Numbered from the stretch's first letter, positions 52,553-61,754 are shown. The stretch: 64,000 bases of DNA from Roseobacter sp. (GCA_024636495.1 JAGXGZ010000071.1:1-64000), one strand, 5' to 3'. Notes: generated by a model from the sequence alone, not told the origin. Program-made: numbers and translations.

Positions 52553-52836
52553 CAGGAATTCCCGTTCAGACGATCACGAAGCAGTTTGCCGGTCTTGAAG
52601 AACGGCACGTGCTTTTCTTCTACATGAACAGTCTCCCCTGTGCGAGGATTACGACCCGTCCGTGCGTCACGTTTCTTGACGGAAAATGCGCCAAATCCGC
52701 GCAGCTCGACCCGATCGCCTTGGGCCATCGCGCCTGTCACCTCTTCGAAGATGGTATTCACGATTCTTTCCACGTCGCGCTGATAGAGATGTGGATTGTC
52801 ATCTGCGATCTTTTGAATCAATTCCGACCGGATCAT
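52552..52836 (-). CDS. ihfB: Integration host factor subunit beta
   Basis: DNA-bending nucleoid protein acting with IHF alpha. The 94-residue protein starts [20 protein letters not shown] and has the arm region [20 protein letters not shown] with NPRTGETV, whose Pro inserts into the minor groove. IHF is also an accessory factor of many integrases. It lies behind rpsA after a terminator-like hairpin. Confidence 0.95.
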   Translation of the reverse strand: MIRSELIQKIADDNPHLYQRDVERIVNTIFEEVTGAMAQGDRVELRGFGAFSVKKRDARTGRNPRTGETVHVEEKHVPFFKTGKLLRDRLNGNS

Positions 52837-53049
52837 TTAGACCTCTCCCCCGAGATGTTTCTTTATTATCTTGAAAGACTATAGCAAATCAAACGCATAC
52901 GTGAAGTCATGCAAAGCCTTCAGAAACACTTTTCCCGGCCCGAAGTCGCTGATTTGAAGTCGCTTTTCGGCAGAAACGACCAAGTGCGGCGACCGCCGTG
53001 ATCTTGTGGTAAGTTCTTATAGCCAAAGGACCAACCCGATTCGGACAAG

Positions 53050-53087
53050 AAAAGGGCCCCGCAATCTGCATTGCGAGGCCCCTTTAT
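53050..53087 (-). terminator. Intrinsic terminator behind rpsA
   Basis: On the minus strand GGGGCCTCGCAAT and ATTGCGGGGCCC form a long stem with a 4-base loop, followed by TTTTCTTG. It lies 23 bases past the rpsA stop. Confidence 0.8.
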
Positions 53088-53109
53088 CTAGCTTGCTAAA
53101 CTGTTAAGT

Positions 53110-54786
53110 TCAGTCGTCGCCTTTCAGAGCAGCACCAAGGATATCACCCAAGGATGCGCCGGAGTCAGAGGAGCCGTACTGCTCGACTGCTTCTTTCTCT
53201 TCTGCGATTTCACGTGCCTTGATCGACACGCCCAAACGGTGTGCTTTCGCATCGACGTTGGTGATGCGAACATCAACCTTGTCACCAACCGAGAAACGCT
53301 CGGGGCGCTGTTCGGCACGATCACGCGACAGATCGGAACGACGGATGAAGGCTTTCATGCCCTCATATTCGACTTCGATGCCACCGTCTTCGATGGAGGT
53401 CACGGTCACAGTCACAACGGAACCGCGCTTAACGCCGCCCACTGCTTCTGCGAACTTGTCGCCGCCAACACCTTTGATCGAGAGGCTGATGCGCTCTTTT
53501 TCAACGTCGACTTCGGACACAACGGCCTGAACCATGTCGCCCTTGCGGTAGTTCTGGATGGCGTCTTCGCCACGTTCGTCCCACGACAAGTCGGACAGGT
53601 GAACCATGCCGTCGATGTCGCCTGGCAGGCCAACAAACAGACCGAATTCGGTGATGTTTTTGACTTCGCCTTCGACTTCGGTGCCTTCAGGATGTGTTTC
53701 TGCAAACACTTCCCATGGGTTGCGCATGGTCTGCTTGAGACCCAGCGAAACGCGGCGCTTGGCACCATCGATTTCCAGAACCATGACTTCGACTTCTTGC
53801 GACGTAGACACGATCTTGCCTGGGTGTACGTTCTTCTTGGTCCAGGACATCTCGGACACGTGAACCAGACCTTCAACGCCGGGCTCAAGTTCAACAAATG
53901 CGCCGTAATCGGTGATGTTGGTCACGCGGCCAGTGTGCGAGGATTCCAGTGGGTACTTGGCCTGAACCAGATCCCATGGGTCTTCTTGCAACTGCTTCAT
54001 GCCCAAGGAGATGCGGTGCGTCTCTTTGTTGATCTTGATGACTTGAACCTTGATGGTCTCGCCAATTGTCAGGATCTCGGAAGGGTGGTTCACACGGCGC
54101 CATGCCATGTCTGTGACGTGCAGCAAGCCGTCAACACCGCCCAGATCAACGAACGCACCGTATTCGGTGATGTTCTTGACCACGCCGTCAACTTCTTGAC
54201 CCTCAGTGAGGTTGCCAATGACTTCGGCACGCTGTTCGGCACGGGACTCTTCGAGGATCGCACGACGCGATACAACGATGTTACCACGACGGCGGTCCAT
54301 TTTCAGAACCTGGAACGGCTGCTTCAGACCCATCAATGGGCCGGCATCGCGCACGGGGCGCACGTCAACTTGGCTACCTGGAAGGAACGCAACAGCGCCG
54401 CCCAGATCAACAGTAAAGCCACCTTTGACACGGCCAAAGATCGCGCCTTCGACGCGCTCTTCTGCGGCATAGGCTTTTTCCAGACGGTCCCAAGCTTCCT
54501 CACGGCGCGCCATCTCGCGAGAGATAACAGCTTCACCACGGGAGTTTTCGACCTGACGAAGGAATACTTCGACTTCGTCGCCGACTTCAACTTTTGGAGC
54601 TTCGCCTGGTTCGGCAAATTCTTTAAGCTCGACGCGGCCTTCCATCTTGTAGCCTACGTCGATGATCGCTTGGCCCGCTTCGATTGCGATGACCTTGCCT
54701 TTGACAACTGAGCCCTCTTCGGGCGTGTCCATTTCAAAGCTTTCTTCCAAAAGTGCTTCGAAGTCTTCCATTGAGTTCATAGCCAT
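53110..54786 (-). CDS. rpsA: 30S ribosomal protein S1
   Basis: mRNA-binding ribosomal protein. The 558-residue sequence contains six S1 (OB-fold) domains; for example VDGVVKNITEYGAFVDLGGV, TGRVTNITDYGAFVELEPGV and VEGEVKNITEFGLFVGLPGD. The start ATG at 54786 follows AAGGAAAAT. The leader of about 300 bases in front of it (54787-55087) is gene-free and may host autoregulation, which S1 genes commonly show. The ihfB gene follows. Confidence 0.97.
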   Translation of the reverse strand: MAMNSMEDFEALLEESFEMDTPEEGSVVKGKVIAIEAGQAIIDVGYKMEGRVELKEFAEPGEAPKVEVGDEVEVFLRQVENSRGEAVISREMARREEAWDRLEKAYAAEERVEGAIFGRVKGGFTVDLGGAVAFLPGSQVDVRPVRDAGPLMGLKQPFQVLKMDRRRGNIVVSRRAILEESRAEQRAEVIGNLTEGQEVDGVVKNITEYGAFVDLGGVDGLLHVTDMAWRRVNHPSEILTIGETIKVQVIKINKETHRISLGMKQLQEDPWDLVQAKYPLESSHTGRVTNITDYGAFVELEPGVEGLVHVSEMSWTKKNVHPGKIVSTSQEVEVMVLEIDGAKRRVSLGLKQTMRNPWEVFAETHPEGTEVEGEVKNITEFGLFVGLPGDIDGMVHLSDLSWDERGEDAIQNYRKGDMVQAVVSEVDVEKERISLSIKGVGGDKFAEAVGGVKRGSVVTVTVTSIEDGGIEVEYEGMKAFIRRSDLSRDRAEQRPERFSVGDKVDVRITNVDAKAHRLGVSIKAREIAEEKEAVEQYGSSDSGASLGDILGAALKGDD

Positions 54787-55087
54787 GTAGCTTGATTTTC
54801 CTTTAGCATTTGGTTTCTGGCCGCGCGGTTGTCTCCGCCGGTCTGTGATTAAAAATGTCGTCCGTGATGGTCGTCGGTACGCAAAAGAAAGAGGGCCGGA
54901 TGAATCCGACCCCGCCTGAGATATCGCGCCCGAAGCTGTATCCGCCCCTTAGACTGTATTGCGTATAGGATATTGTGAGACGCGGTGCAAGGGTGCGAAG
55001 CCATATTGTGAAGGCTTGGCAAAGGTTGGAAAACTCTGGCCAGAAGGCAGTTGGCCACCACAATCAAATCCGACTTGCCCCGCCCGA
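54787..55087. other. Gene-free leader region of rpsA
   Basis: About 300 bases between the ferric reductase-like gene and rpsA without a convincing gene. It must contain the rpsA promoter and leader. I see no clear riboswitch or terminator in it. Confidence 0.45.
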
Positions 55088-55684
55088 TTATCGCTTCCAA
55101 AGCCGTAAATTAACCATCCCCACGAACATCGCCAAGACGACCAGGACACAAAGGCCCGCTTTGGACCAATCCCCCATCGTGCCGTCGATCAGCATCGCAT
55201 GTGCCACCGTTGATCCGACCACACCAAAGGCTATTGCACTATGCGCGCGCTTCCACGACAGCGGCGACCATTGCAGTCTGCGCCGCAGGCTTGCCAATAG
55301 TGCTGCGGCAAACAGGCCCCACATGGCAATAACACCCCAAACGGAAAACGACGTCGGTGATCTGAAAAGCAAGGCATCAACAACATCGGGCGGGCTGGTG
55401 ATCCACAGCCCAACCACATGCGTCAGAACCGCGATAACCAATGATACGCCAACCCATCTGTGCCACCGTCTGGATATCATCGGGCCAAGGCCACCAATCC
55501 AGTTGGCTGCCAACAGTGGCTGTACCAAAAGCAACGCCAGACCGATGATCCCGGCAAAGCCCGCGAAGATATAGACGGGACTGCGCCATGCCAAAAGCGG
55601 GCTGGTGGCGGCCACCACAATAGGCACGCCGATAACCACCAAAATACCCAGCCAGATGGACCTGCTGGCGAAAACGTCTTTCAT
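55088..55684 (-). CDS. Ferric reductase-like heme membrane protein
   Basis: About 198 residues with six membrane helices. Paired histidines suitable for heme lie in RRWHRWVGVSLVIAVLTHVV and WKRAHSAIAFGVVGSTVAHA, as in ferric reductase/MsrQ-type proteins. The ATG at 55684 is chosen; the in-frame ATG at 55732 would overlap the upstream gene by 29 bases. It probably passes electrons to a periplasmic partner, perhaps the neighbouring dioxygenase-fold protein. Confidence 0.78.
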   Translation of the reverse strand: MKDVFASRSIWLGILVVIGVPIVVAATSPLLAWRSPVYIFAGFAGIIGLALLLVQPLLAANWIGGLGPMISRRWHRWVGVSLVIAVLTHVVGLWITSPPDVVDALLFRSPTSFSVWGVIAMWGLFAAALLASLRRRLQWSPLSWKRAHSAIAFGVVGSTVAHAMLIDGTMGDWSKAGLCVLVVLAMFVGMVNLRLWKR

Positions 55685-55703
55685 GCGCGGCAAACCAGTC
55701 TGA

Positions 55704-56192
55704 TCAGGCAGGTTGAAGAACGAAATCTGCATTGAGTGTCGTTGCTGTCGGATCAGGCATTACGGGGCGCAAGAACACTGTTTTAAACCCCGCATCGTCA
55801 TAGGCAAGGTGACCGTGCGCTTGCCCAAAAGCAGGAACGATTTGTGGCATCTCAAGGCGGTATTCGCCATTCTCATCCGTCAACGTCGCGCCGTGGCTTT
55901 GCGGATCCCGTTCATGGCCTTCGGTTGTATGCGCCCAAATCTGAATGCGTTGGCCTGCAAGCGGCGCACCATCGCCCGCGCGACGTACCGTCCCGGTCAT
56001 CCAAAAGCCGCCTCCGCCGATGCGTTCAACAACGCGTGCGCCCGGAATGTAGTTATTCGATCCGCCGCGCATCGATTGCGTTGGACTAAAACCTTGGGCA
56101 AGAGCGGGGAATTTGAGCCCCGAAAGCCCGGTTACCAAAAACGCACCGCCTGTAATCAAAGCTGTCCTGCGGGAAATAAGATTGCGTGGCAT
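55704..56192 (-). CDS. Exported dioxygenase-fold protein lacking tyrosine ligands
   Basis: A 162-residue protein with a twin-arginine signal (ISRRTALITGGAFLV). The mature part resembles the intradiol ring-cleavage dioxygenase beta-sandwich: GTVRRAGDGAPLAGQRIQIW, GATLTDENGEYRLEMP and QAHGHLAYDD, the last corresponding to the HxH iron ligands. The two Tyr ligands of true intradiol enzymes are not evident (IWAHTTEGH, VPAFGQ). Catalytic iron chemistry is therefore doubtful. It overlaps or abuts the heme membrane protein gene, so the two probably work together. Confidence 0.75.
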   Translation of the reverse strand: MPRNLISRRTALITGGAFLVTGLSGLKFPALAQGFSPTQSMRGGSNNYIPGARVVERIGGGGFWMTGTVRRAGDGAPLAGQRIQIWAHTTEGHERDPQSHGATLTDENGEYRLEMPQIVPAFGQAHGHLAYDDAGFKTVFLRPVMPDPTATTLNADFVLQPA

Positions 56193-56325
56193 AACCTCTC
56201 CTTTCGCTTAGCTGGCCAGATATCTGACCGCAGAAACAAAATTTCACTTGTCATAAGTATCATATGGGAGCGGCAAACCGGAGCAAGGCATTCTACGGCA
56301 TTGTGATCTTCACCCGACCAATAAC

Positions 56326-56356
56326 CGCCGCCTCCGGTTGGGGAGACGGCGCTTTT
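56326..56356 (+). terminator. GC hairpin with T tract between dioxygenase-fold and rhodanese genes
   Basis: CGCCGCCTCC and GGAGACGGCG form a 10-bp stem (one G-U) with a 6-base loop, followed by CTTTTTAG on the plus strand. It lies just behind the minus-strand rhodanese stop, so it may terminate in either direction; on the minus strand the T tract is missing. Confidence 0.45.
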
Positions 56357-56365
56357 TAGACGTAC

Positions 56366-56743
56366 TTAAGTCTCGGTCGGGCCGCCCGCATCTTTCCAGC
56401 CTGGAAAGCCACCAATGTTGGTTACATTGGTATAGCCCATGTCATGCAACGTCTTGCCAGACAAAGCCGCTTGCCCCCCGGCACCGCAGATCAGATAGAT
56501 TTCCGCGTTTTTCTTGAAGATCGGGTTGTAGAAAGATTCCATCGCCGGATCTGCCCGAAATTCGATCATACCGCGCGGTACGCGGTGGGCATCCTTGATC
56601 GTGCCGCTTTCTGCAATCGCGGCAGAGTCGCGCACGTCAATAAACACGCCTTGCCCGGCTGCATGTTTTTCGATTGCTTCTTGAGCGGACATTTTAGGGA
56701 CAACAGCGTTAGCCTCGTCCAGATAATTCGTTGCAGTTTTCAT
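56366..56743 (-). CDS. Rhodanese-like sulfurtransferase
   Basis: A single-domain rhodanese of 125 residues. It shows FIDVRDSAAIAESGTIKDAH, PRGMIEFRADP and the active-site loop YLICGAGGQAAL with the catalytic Cys. No signal peptide is visible, so it is cytoplasmic. The sulfur acceptor is unknown. Confidence 0.88.
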   Translation of the reverse strand: MKTATNYLDEANAVVPKMSAQEAIEKHAAGQGVFIDVRDSAAIAESGTIKDAHRVPRGMIEFRADPAMESFYNPIFKKNAEIYLICGAGGQAALSGKTLHDMGYTNVTNIGGFPGWKDAGGPTET

Positions 56744-56909
56744 GTGTATTAACCTTTCTCGATCAAAAAATTCCAGCTGCCCTTTTTGATTTTAGGCACC
56801 TTTCGAGACAAACGCCGCCAAGTATCGCGTAGTTCCCGACAATAATCAGCGCTAGCACAGGGGGCAATTGCTCCCTAAAGTTTTCAAAATTTTAGCAGGA
56901 GATATCCCC

Positions 56910-57596
56910 TTGGAACTGACGATAGAATCAGCATTTTCAACGGGCGGCTTGGTTGGTCATTTCTCGTATTTGCTTTTGGTCGCCTCAATGCTGATGCGCG
57001 CGATGACACCCCTGCGCATCTTGGTGATCGCCTCGGCGTTGGTGGCCATCACCTATGATCTGATCTGGCTCAAAGACCCTATCGGCGTATTTTGGGAGAC
57101 CCTGCTGGTCGTCATAAACGTGATCCAGATTGGCCGCGAATGGTATGAAAATCACCGCTCGCGATTCACCCCCGAAGAAAAAAGTTTCTTCAATGATCGC
57201 CTGTCCAGCCTATCCCCTCGCGAAGCGCGCCGCCTGCTTAACCTTGGGGTCTGGGTTGACGGCACGGTTGACACAACACTGGCCATCCAAGGCCAAGCCG
57301 TCCCACATCTGGTCTATCTGACACAAGGCGAGGTCGAAATTTTCGTCTCGGAGCGGCTGGTCGGCCACTGCCACCCCGGTAATTTCATCGGCGAGATGTC
57401 CGTTTTGGGTGGCACCAGCGCATCGGCCACCGCACGTGTGTCACAGCCTGCCCGGTACTGGGTTCTTGCGACCGAACGGCTGGCCAAACTGCGTGACACC
57501 GCCCCCGAGATCGTCAATGCAATTGAACTGGGTATCGCCCAAGATCTGCGCAACAAGGTCGAGAGCGCCAATCGACGCACACCAGCCGACGCCTGA
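56910..57596 (+). CDS. Popeye-like membrane protein with cyclic-nucleotide-binding fold
   Basis: About 229 residues with three N-terminal membrane helices (LVGHFSYLLLVASMLMRAM, LRILVIASALVAITYDLIWL, VFWETLLVVINVIQIG) and a C-terminal cNMP-binding-like domain (PHLVYLTQGEVEIFVSERLV, GNFIGEMSVLGGTSASATAR). The TTG at 56910 is preferred as start since AGGAG lies 8 bases upstream; another in-frame TTG lies at 56868. The phosphate-binding cassette is not the canonical RxA form of catabolite activators, so the ligand is open. It converges on cmk. Confidence 0.8.
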   Translation: MELTIESAFSTGGLVGHFSYLLLVASMLMRAMTPLRILVIASALVAITYDLIWLKDPIGVFWETLLVVINVIQIGREWYENHRSRFTPEEKSFFNDRLSSLSPREARRLLNLGVWVDGTVDTTLAIQGQAVPHLVYLTQGEVEIFVSERLVGHCHPGNFIGEMSVLGGTSASATARVSQPARYWVLATERLAKLRDTAPEIVNAIELGIAQDLRNKVESANRRTPADA

Positions 57597-57605
57597 ACCT
57601 ACAAT

Positions 57606-58223
57606 CTAGCCTTTGCGGCGCGCCGCAATCAATTCGATCGCGCGCGCCACCGCCGTATCAATATCCATGGTTGATGTATCCATCTGCTCTGCATCCTGCG
57701 CGGGCTTCAAAGGGGCCTCGGCGCGCGCACTGTCACGTGCGTCGCGCGCTTGCACATCGGCCAGAACTTGTTCGAGCGTGACGTCTTCGCCACTCGCCGC
57801 CAGTTCCGCAAAGCGCCGCTGCGCGCGCACCTGCGGGGTTGCCGTCACGAACAATTTGACCTGTGCGTCGGGGCAAATCACCGTCCCGATGTCGCGCCCG
57901 TCCAACACGGCACCGCCTGCACGCATGGCAAAACTGCGCTGGAAATCAACCAATGCAGCGCGCACGGCAGGGATTGCAGCCGCCTTGCTTGCCGCTTCGG
58001 CGACGGCATTGGTGCGCAGCAGATCATTGTCTAGATCCGCCGCCTGCAATGTCTCAGCCGCCTCTTCCGCCGTCATCCCTTCAAGCACCTTGGCCCCGAC
58101 CGCGCGGTACAAAAGCCCGGTGTCCAAATGGGCAAAGCCGAAATGTTCTGCCACCGCCCGCGACACCGTCCCCTTGCCCGCCGCCGCAGGTCCGTCAATA
58201 GCGACCGTGAACCCCTCCATCAT
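57606..58223 (-). CDS. cmk: Cytidylate kinase
   Basis: Phosphorylates CMP/dCMP. The 205-residue protein starts [20 protein letters not shown] with the P-loop, followed by [14 protein letters not shown] and [19 protein letters not shown] and the lid [17 protein letters not shown]. It overlaps the aroA stop by 4 bases. In related genomes cmk leads into rpsA; here four other genes intervene. Confidence 0.95.
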   Translation of the reverse strand: MMEGFTVAIDGPAAAGKGTVSRAVAEHFGFAHLDTGLLYRAVGAKVLEGMTAEEAAETLQAADLDNDLLRTNAVAEAASKAAAIPAVRAALVDFQRSFAMRAGGAVLDGRDIGTVICPDAQVKLFVTATPQVRAQRRFAELAASGEDVTLEQVLADVQARDARDSARAEAPLKPAQDAEQMDTSTMDIDTAVARAIELIAARRKG

Positions 58224-59572
58224 ACTGCACCTTTTGTGACATTCGCCCCAAGCTGCGCCATCAGCGGTTCGAATATCGGGAAAGACGTGGTAACCGGCGC
58301 GCCATCATCGACGCTGACCGGTGCCTTCGCCGCCATGCCCAAAATCATAAAGGACATCGCGATACGGTGGTCCAACTGGCTGGCGCAGGTGGCACCCCCG
58401 GGCACTTTCCCATGCCCCAGCCCCGTGACAGCCCACCAATCAGGGCCCTCATCGACCTCGACCCCATTGGCGCGAAGCCCTTTGGCCATCGCATCAATCC
58501 GGTCGCTTTCCTTGACCCGAAGCTCTTTAACGCCGCGCATCATGGTCTGGCCTTGGGCAAAGCACGCCACGACCGATAGCACAGGGTATTCATCGATCAT
58601 GGATGCAGCCCGCGCGGGCGGCACCTCGATCCCTTTCATATCAGGCGAAAATCGCGCCCGCAGATCGGCCACAGGCTCGCCTCCCTCGGTCCGCTCGTTC
58701 TCGTAGGTCAGATCAGCACCCATCTCGCGCAGGGTCGTAAACAGCCCTGCCCGTGTGGGGTTCAGGCCGATCCCCGGCACTAGAACGTCCGATCCGGGCA
58801 CGATCAGCGCCGCACAAACCGGAAACGCCGCCGAGGACGGATCACGCGGCACATCCACATGCTGCGCGCGCAGCTCTGGCTGGCCGGTCAAGGTGATCAC
58901 ACGCCCCTCGTCTGTGTGTTCGACCGTAATTTCAGCGCCAAAACCTGCCAACATGCGCTCGGTGTGATCCCGCGTCGCCTCGGCCTCGATCACAACCGTT
59001 TGCCCCGGCGCGTTCAGCCCCGCCAGCAGCACCGCCGATTTCACCTGCGCCGACGGCACAGGTACCACATATCGGACCGGCACAGGGTCAGCCGCGCCCA
59101 CAATCGTCATCGGCAGCCGACCGCCTTTGCGCCCCACCGATTGCGTCCCGAACAGGGCCAGCGGATCGGTCACCCGCGCCATGGGCCGGCCGTTCAAGCT
59201 CGCATCCCCGGTAAAGGTCGCCGTAATGGGCGAGGTCGCCATTGCCCCCATGATCAACCGCACGCCGGTGCCCGAGTTGCCGCAATCGATCACGCCCTCA
59301 GGCTCGGCAAAACCGCCTACGCCGACACCGTAAACCGACCAGTTGCCGCCGCCCAAATCCGTCACTTCTGCCCCGAACGCGCGCATGGCGCGGGCCGTAT
59401 CCAAGACATCATCGCCCTCTAGCAAGCCACTGATCGTCGTCTCGCCCACGCACATCGCACCCAAAATCAGCGAACGATGCGAGATCGACTTGTCCCCCGG
59501 CACTTGCGCTACGCCCGTCAAAGGACCGCAGGCAGAAGAAGTCATCGGAATAGGCGTGGCGTGGCTGGACAT
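58220..59572 (-). CDS. aroA: 3-phosphoshikimate 1-carboxyvinyltransferase (EPSP synthase)
   Basis: Sixth step of the shikimate pathway. About 450 residues from the ATG at 59572 (GAGG 8 bases upstream). It resembles the class II enzyme typified by CP4: [25 protein letters not shown]-type segment ([13 protein letters not shown]), [35 protein letters not shown] and [11 protein letters not shown]. The glyphosate-contact position reads CGNSGTG, with Gly where CP4 has Ala. It forms an operon with cmk. Confidence 0.95.
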   Translation of the reverse strand: MSSHATPIPMTSSACGPLTGVAQVPGDKSISHRSLILGAMCVGETTISGLLEGDDVLDTARAMRAFGAEVTDLGGGNWSVYGVGVGGFAEPEGVIDCGNSGTGVRLIMGAMATSPITATFTGDASLNGRPMARVTDPLALFGTQSVGRKGGRLPMTIVGAADPVPVRYVVPVPSAQVKSAVLLAGLNAPGQTVVIEAEATRDHTERMLAGFGAEITVEHTDEGRVITLTGQPELRAQHVDVPRDPSSAAFPVCAALIVPGSDVLVPGIGLNPTRAGLFTTLREMGADLTYENERTEGGEPVADLRARFSPDMKGIEVPPARAASMIDEYPVLSVVACFAQGQTMMRGVKELRVKESDRIDAMAKGLRANGVEVDEGPDWWAVTGLGHGKVPGGATCASQLDHRIAMSFMILGMAAKAPVSVDDGAPVTTSFPIFEPLMAQLGANVTKGAV

Positions 59573-59645
59573 GGGCAAACCTCAATCTGAATTCTGAAGG
59601 CTCTCATAAACCAGCCCGCGCCCCTCGTCCATGACAAGGGCTCAT

Positions 59646-59698
59646 CTTCTCTGGCTCTTAAATATCCTTGGGGGTCCGGGGGCAAACAGCCCCCGGCG
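59646..59698 (-). repeat. Intergenic hairpin element, copy C (behind trmB)
   Basis: Five bases past the trmB stop on the minus strand lies a hairpin (CCGGGGGCTG...GCCCCCGG), then AAGGATATTTAAGAGCCAGA. It matches copies A and B. Confidence 0.7.
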
Positions 59699-59703
59699 CG
59701 ACG

Positions 59704-60408
59704 TCAAGAGATTTTGCGAAACGTCAGATAATGCGGAACACGGCCCTCACGCAGCGCCTTTTGCTCATAGCGTGTTGGGATCCAGTCATCCCACGGCTCT
59801 TTCCAGTCCGCAGACCGTTCGGCCAGCCACTCAAATCCATGGCGCGGCACTTGCTCAAGGGTCTGGCGCACGTAGTCCTCGATGTCTGTCGCGACGCGAA
59901 AGATCGCACCGGGCTTGAGAACCCGCACTAGCGGCTCAAGATGCTCGGCCGTCACAAAGCGGCGGCGGTGATGGCGGGTCTTGGGCCATGGATCGGGGTA
60001 CAACAGAAAGGCACGGTCGACGGATGCATCCGGCAGCACATCAAAAATATCGCGCGCATCACCGGGATGGATCGCGACATTATCCACGCCTGCTTTGCGG
60101 ATCTTGCCCAGCAACATGGCAACACCGTTTATATAGGGCTCGCATCCGATGATACCGACATCGGGGTTTTGCGCAGCCTGATGGACCATATGTTCGCCAC
60201 CGCCAAACCCGACTTCAAGCCAGACAGGCTTTCCCCCGAATAGCGTGGGCAGATCCAGCGGGGTGCGAGACGGGTTCGCCTCCCAATCAACAGGACCGGG
60301 GGACAGCGCGTCAAGGTCTTCGGCAATATAGCCCTTTTGGCTTTGCTTAAGCGACTTGCCTTTGAGGCGGCCATAGAAATTACGGCGGGGGCGTTCGGGA
60401 TGTGTCAT
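59704..60408 (-). CDS. trmB: tRNA (guanine-N7-)-methyltransferase
   Basis: Methylates G46 of tRNAs using SAM. From the ATG at 60408 it has about 234 residues: PRRNFYGRLKGKSLKQSQ, the SAM-binding WLEVGFGGGEHMVHQA and the catalytic motif FLLYPDPWPKTRHHRRR. It lies behind metK, the maker of its cofactor, across a terminator. Confidence 0.95.
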   Translation of the reverse strand: MTHPERPRRNFYGRLKGKSLKQSQKGYIAEDLDALSPGPVDWEANPSRTPLDLPTLFGGKPVWLEVGFGGGEHMVHQAAQNPDVGIIGCEPYINGVAMLLGKIRKAGVDNVAIHPGDARDIFDVLPDASVDRAFLLYPDPWPKTRHHRRRFVTAEHLEPLVRVLKPGAIFRVATDIEDYVRQTLEQVPRHGFEWLAERSADWKEPWDDWIPTRYEQKALREGRVPHYLTFRKIS

Positions 60409-60470
60409 GCCGCTGGCTTTAGCCTGCGTTTTTGGCGGGCGCAACGGGGTGCCGCATGGCGAGGGGCCAT

Positions 60471-60501
60471 AAAAAAGGGCGGCCCGAAACCGGACCGCCC
60501 A
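60471..60501 (-). terminator. Intrinsic terminator behind metK
   Basis: On the minus strand GGGCGGTCC and GGGCCGCCC form a strong stem around CGGTTTC, followed by TTTTTTATGG. It lies about 20 bases past the metK stop. Confidence 0.85.
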
Positions 60502-60522
60502 ATCATTGCGTTGCTAAGCTGC

Positions 60523-61707
60523 TTACAAAGCGGCCTTGAGTGCATCGACCAGATCGGTCTTCTCCCAGCTGAAACCGCCATCGGCTTCGGGCGCGCGGCC
60601 AAAGTGGCCGTAGGCCGCTGTGCGCTCATAGATCGGACGGTTCAGTTGCAGATGCTCGCGAATGCCGCGCGGCGTCAGATCAATGATCTTGCCGATTGCG
60701 CGTTCAATGGCCTCGTCTGCCACGTCGACGTCGCCGCCGAATGTGTCGCAATAGATCGACAAGGGCTTGGACACACCAATCGCATAGCTCAACTGGATTG
60801 TGCATTTTTCAGCCAGACCAGCGGCAACAACGTTCTTTGCCAGATAGCGCGCAACGTAAGCCGCCGAGCGGTCAACCTTTGTCGGATCTTTACCCGAAAA
60901 CGCGCCACCACCGTGGGGGGCCGCACCGCCGTAGGTATCAACGATGATCTTTCGACCGGTCAAACCTGCGTCGCCGTCAGGCCCACCAATCACGAATGTA
61001 CCGGTCGGGTTGACCCACCATTCTGTGTCCGCTGTGATCCAGCCTTCGGGCAGGACTTCGGTGATGTAGGGTTCAACGATCGCGCGAATGTCGTCGCTTG
61101 TTTGGGATTCGTCAGCATGCTGCGTGGACAACACGATCGACGACACGCCAACCGGCTTGCCGTCTTCATAGCGCACGGAAAGCTGGCTTTTCGCGTCAGG
61201 GCGCAGTGTCGGCTCGGTGCCGTCTTTGCGCACTTCGGCCAGGCGACGCAGGATCGCATGAGCATAGTGGATCGGGGCTGGCATCAATTCTGGGGTCTCT
61301 GTTGTGGCATAGCCAAACATGATGCCCTGGTCGCCAGCGCCTTCGTCTTTTTCACCTGACGAATTTACGCCCTGCGCGATATGCGCGGATTGTTCATGCA
61401 GCAGGTTGGTGATTTCGCAGGTGGCGTGGTGAAACTTGTCCTGCTCATAGCCAATATCTTTGATACAGGCGCGGGCAATATCTTCGATCTTGCCCATGTA
61501 TTCGCTTAGCTTATCTTGGTCTGACAAACCAACTTCGCCGCCAATGACAACACGGTTTGTTGTTGCAAAGGTCTCAGCCGCGACGCGGGCTTCTGGTTCT
61601 TGGGTCAGAAAGGCATCAAGGACAGCGTCCGAAATGCGATCGCAGACCTTGTCTGGGTGGCCTTCGGAAACGGATTCCGAAGTGAAAGTATAGTTTTTCC
61701 GGGACAT
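60523..61707 (-). CDS. metK: S-adenosylmethionine synthetase
   Basis: Makes SAM from methionine and ATP. The ATG at 61707 gives 394 residues with [40 protein letters not shown] and [27 protein letters not shown]-type riboswitch ends a few bases before the start and includes the ribosome-binding GGAG, so translation should drop when SAM is abundant. Confidence 0.97.
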   Translation of the reverse strand: MSRKNYTFTSESVSEGHPDKVCDRISDAVLDAFLTQEPEARVAAETFATTNRVVIGGEVGLSDQDKLSEYMGKIEDIARACIKDIGYEQDKFHHATCEITNLLHEQSAHIAQGVNSSGEKDEGAGDQGIMFGYATTETPELMPAPIHYAHAILRRLAEVRKDGTEPTLRPDAKSQLSVRYEDGKPVGVSSIVLSTQHADESQTSDDIRAIVEPYITEVLPEGWITADTEWWVNPTGTFVIGGPDGDAGLTGRKIIVDTYGGAAPHGGGAFSGKDPTKVDRSAAYVARYLAKNVVAAGLAEKCTIQLSYAIGVSKPLSIYCDTFGGDVDVADEAIERAIGKIIDLTPRGIREHLQLNRPIYERTAAYGHFGRAPEADGGFSWEKTDLVDALKAAL

Positions 61708-61711
61708 GTAG

Positions 61712-61754
61712 TGCTCCAATGAAATAAATAGCCACGTCAGGAAGCCGTTGTGGC
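61712..61754 (-). promoter_or_regulatory. SAM/SAH riboswitch in the metK leader
   Basis: Minus strand reads CCACAACGGCTTCCTGACG, then TGGCTATTTATTTCATTGGA and GCA before the metK start. This matches the known compact SAM/SAH riboswitch of Rhodobacterales metK leaders: the conserved CACAACGGCUUCCUGACGUG block and the terminal GGAGCA, which forms a pseudoknot and contains the Shine-Dalgarno bases. Binding of SAM is expected to hide the ribosome site. Confidence 0.9.

Noticed and set aside
52837-53049. Possible small gene between ihfB and rpsA
   Set aside because: No frame with a start and recognisable protein; the gap is explained by promoter of ihfB and the rpsA terminator.
53239-54711. 490-residue open frame on the plus strand
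   Set aside because: It is the reverse of rpsA; the repeated S1 domains create long antisense frames with Phe/Asn-rich repeats.
60337-61359. 340-residue plus-strand frame
   Set aside because: Antisense of metK and the start of trmB; no recognisable domain.
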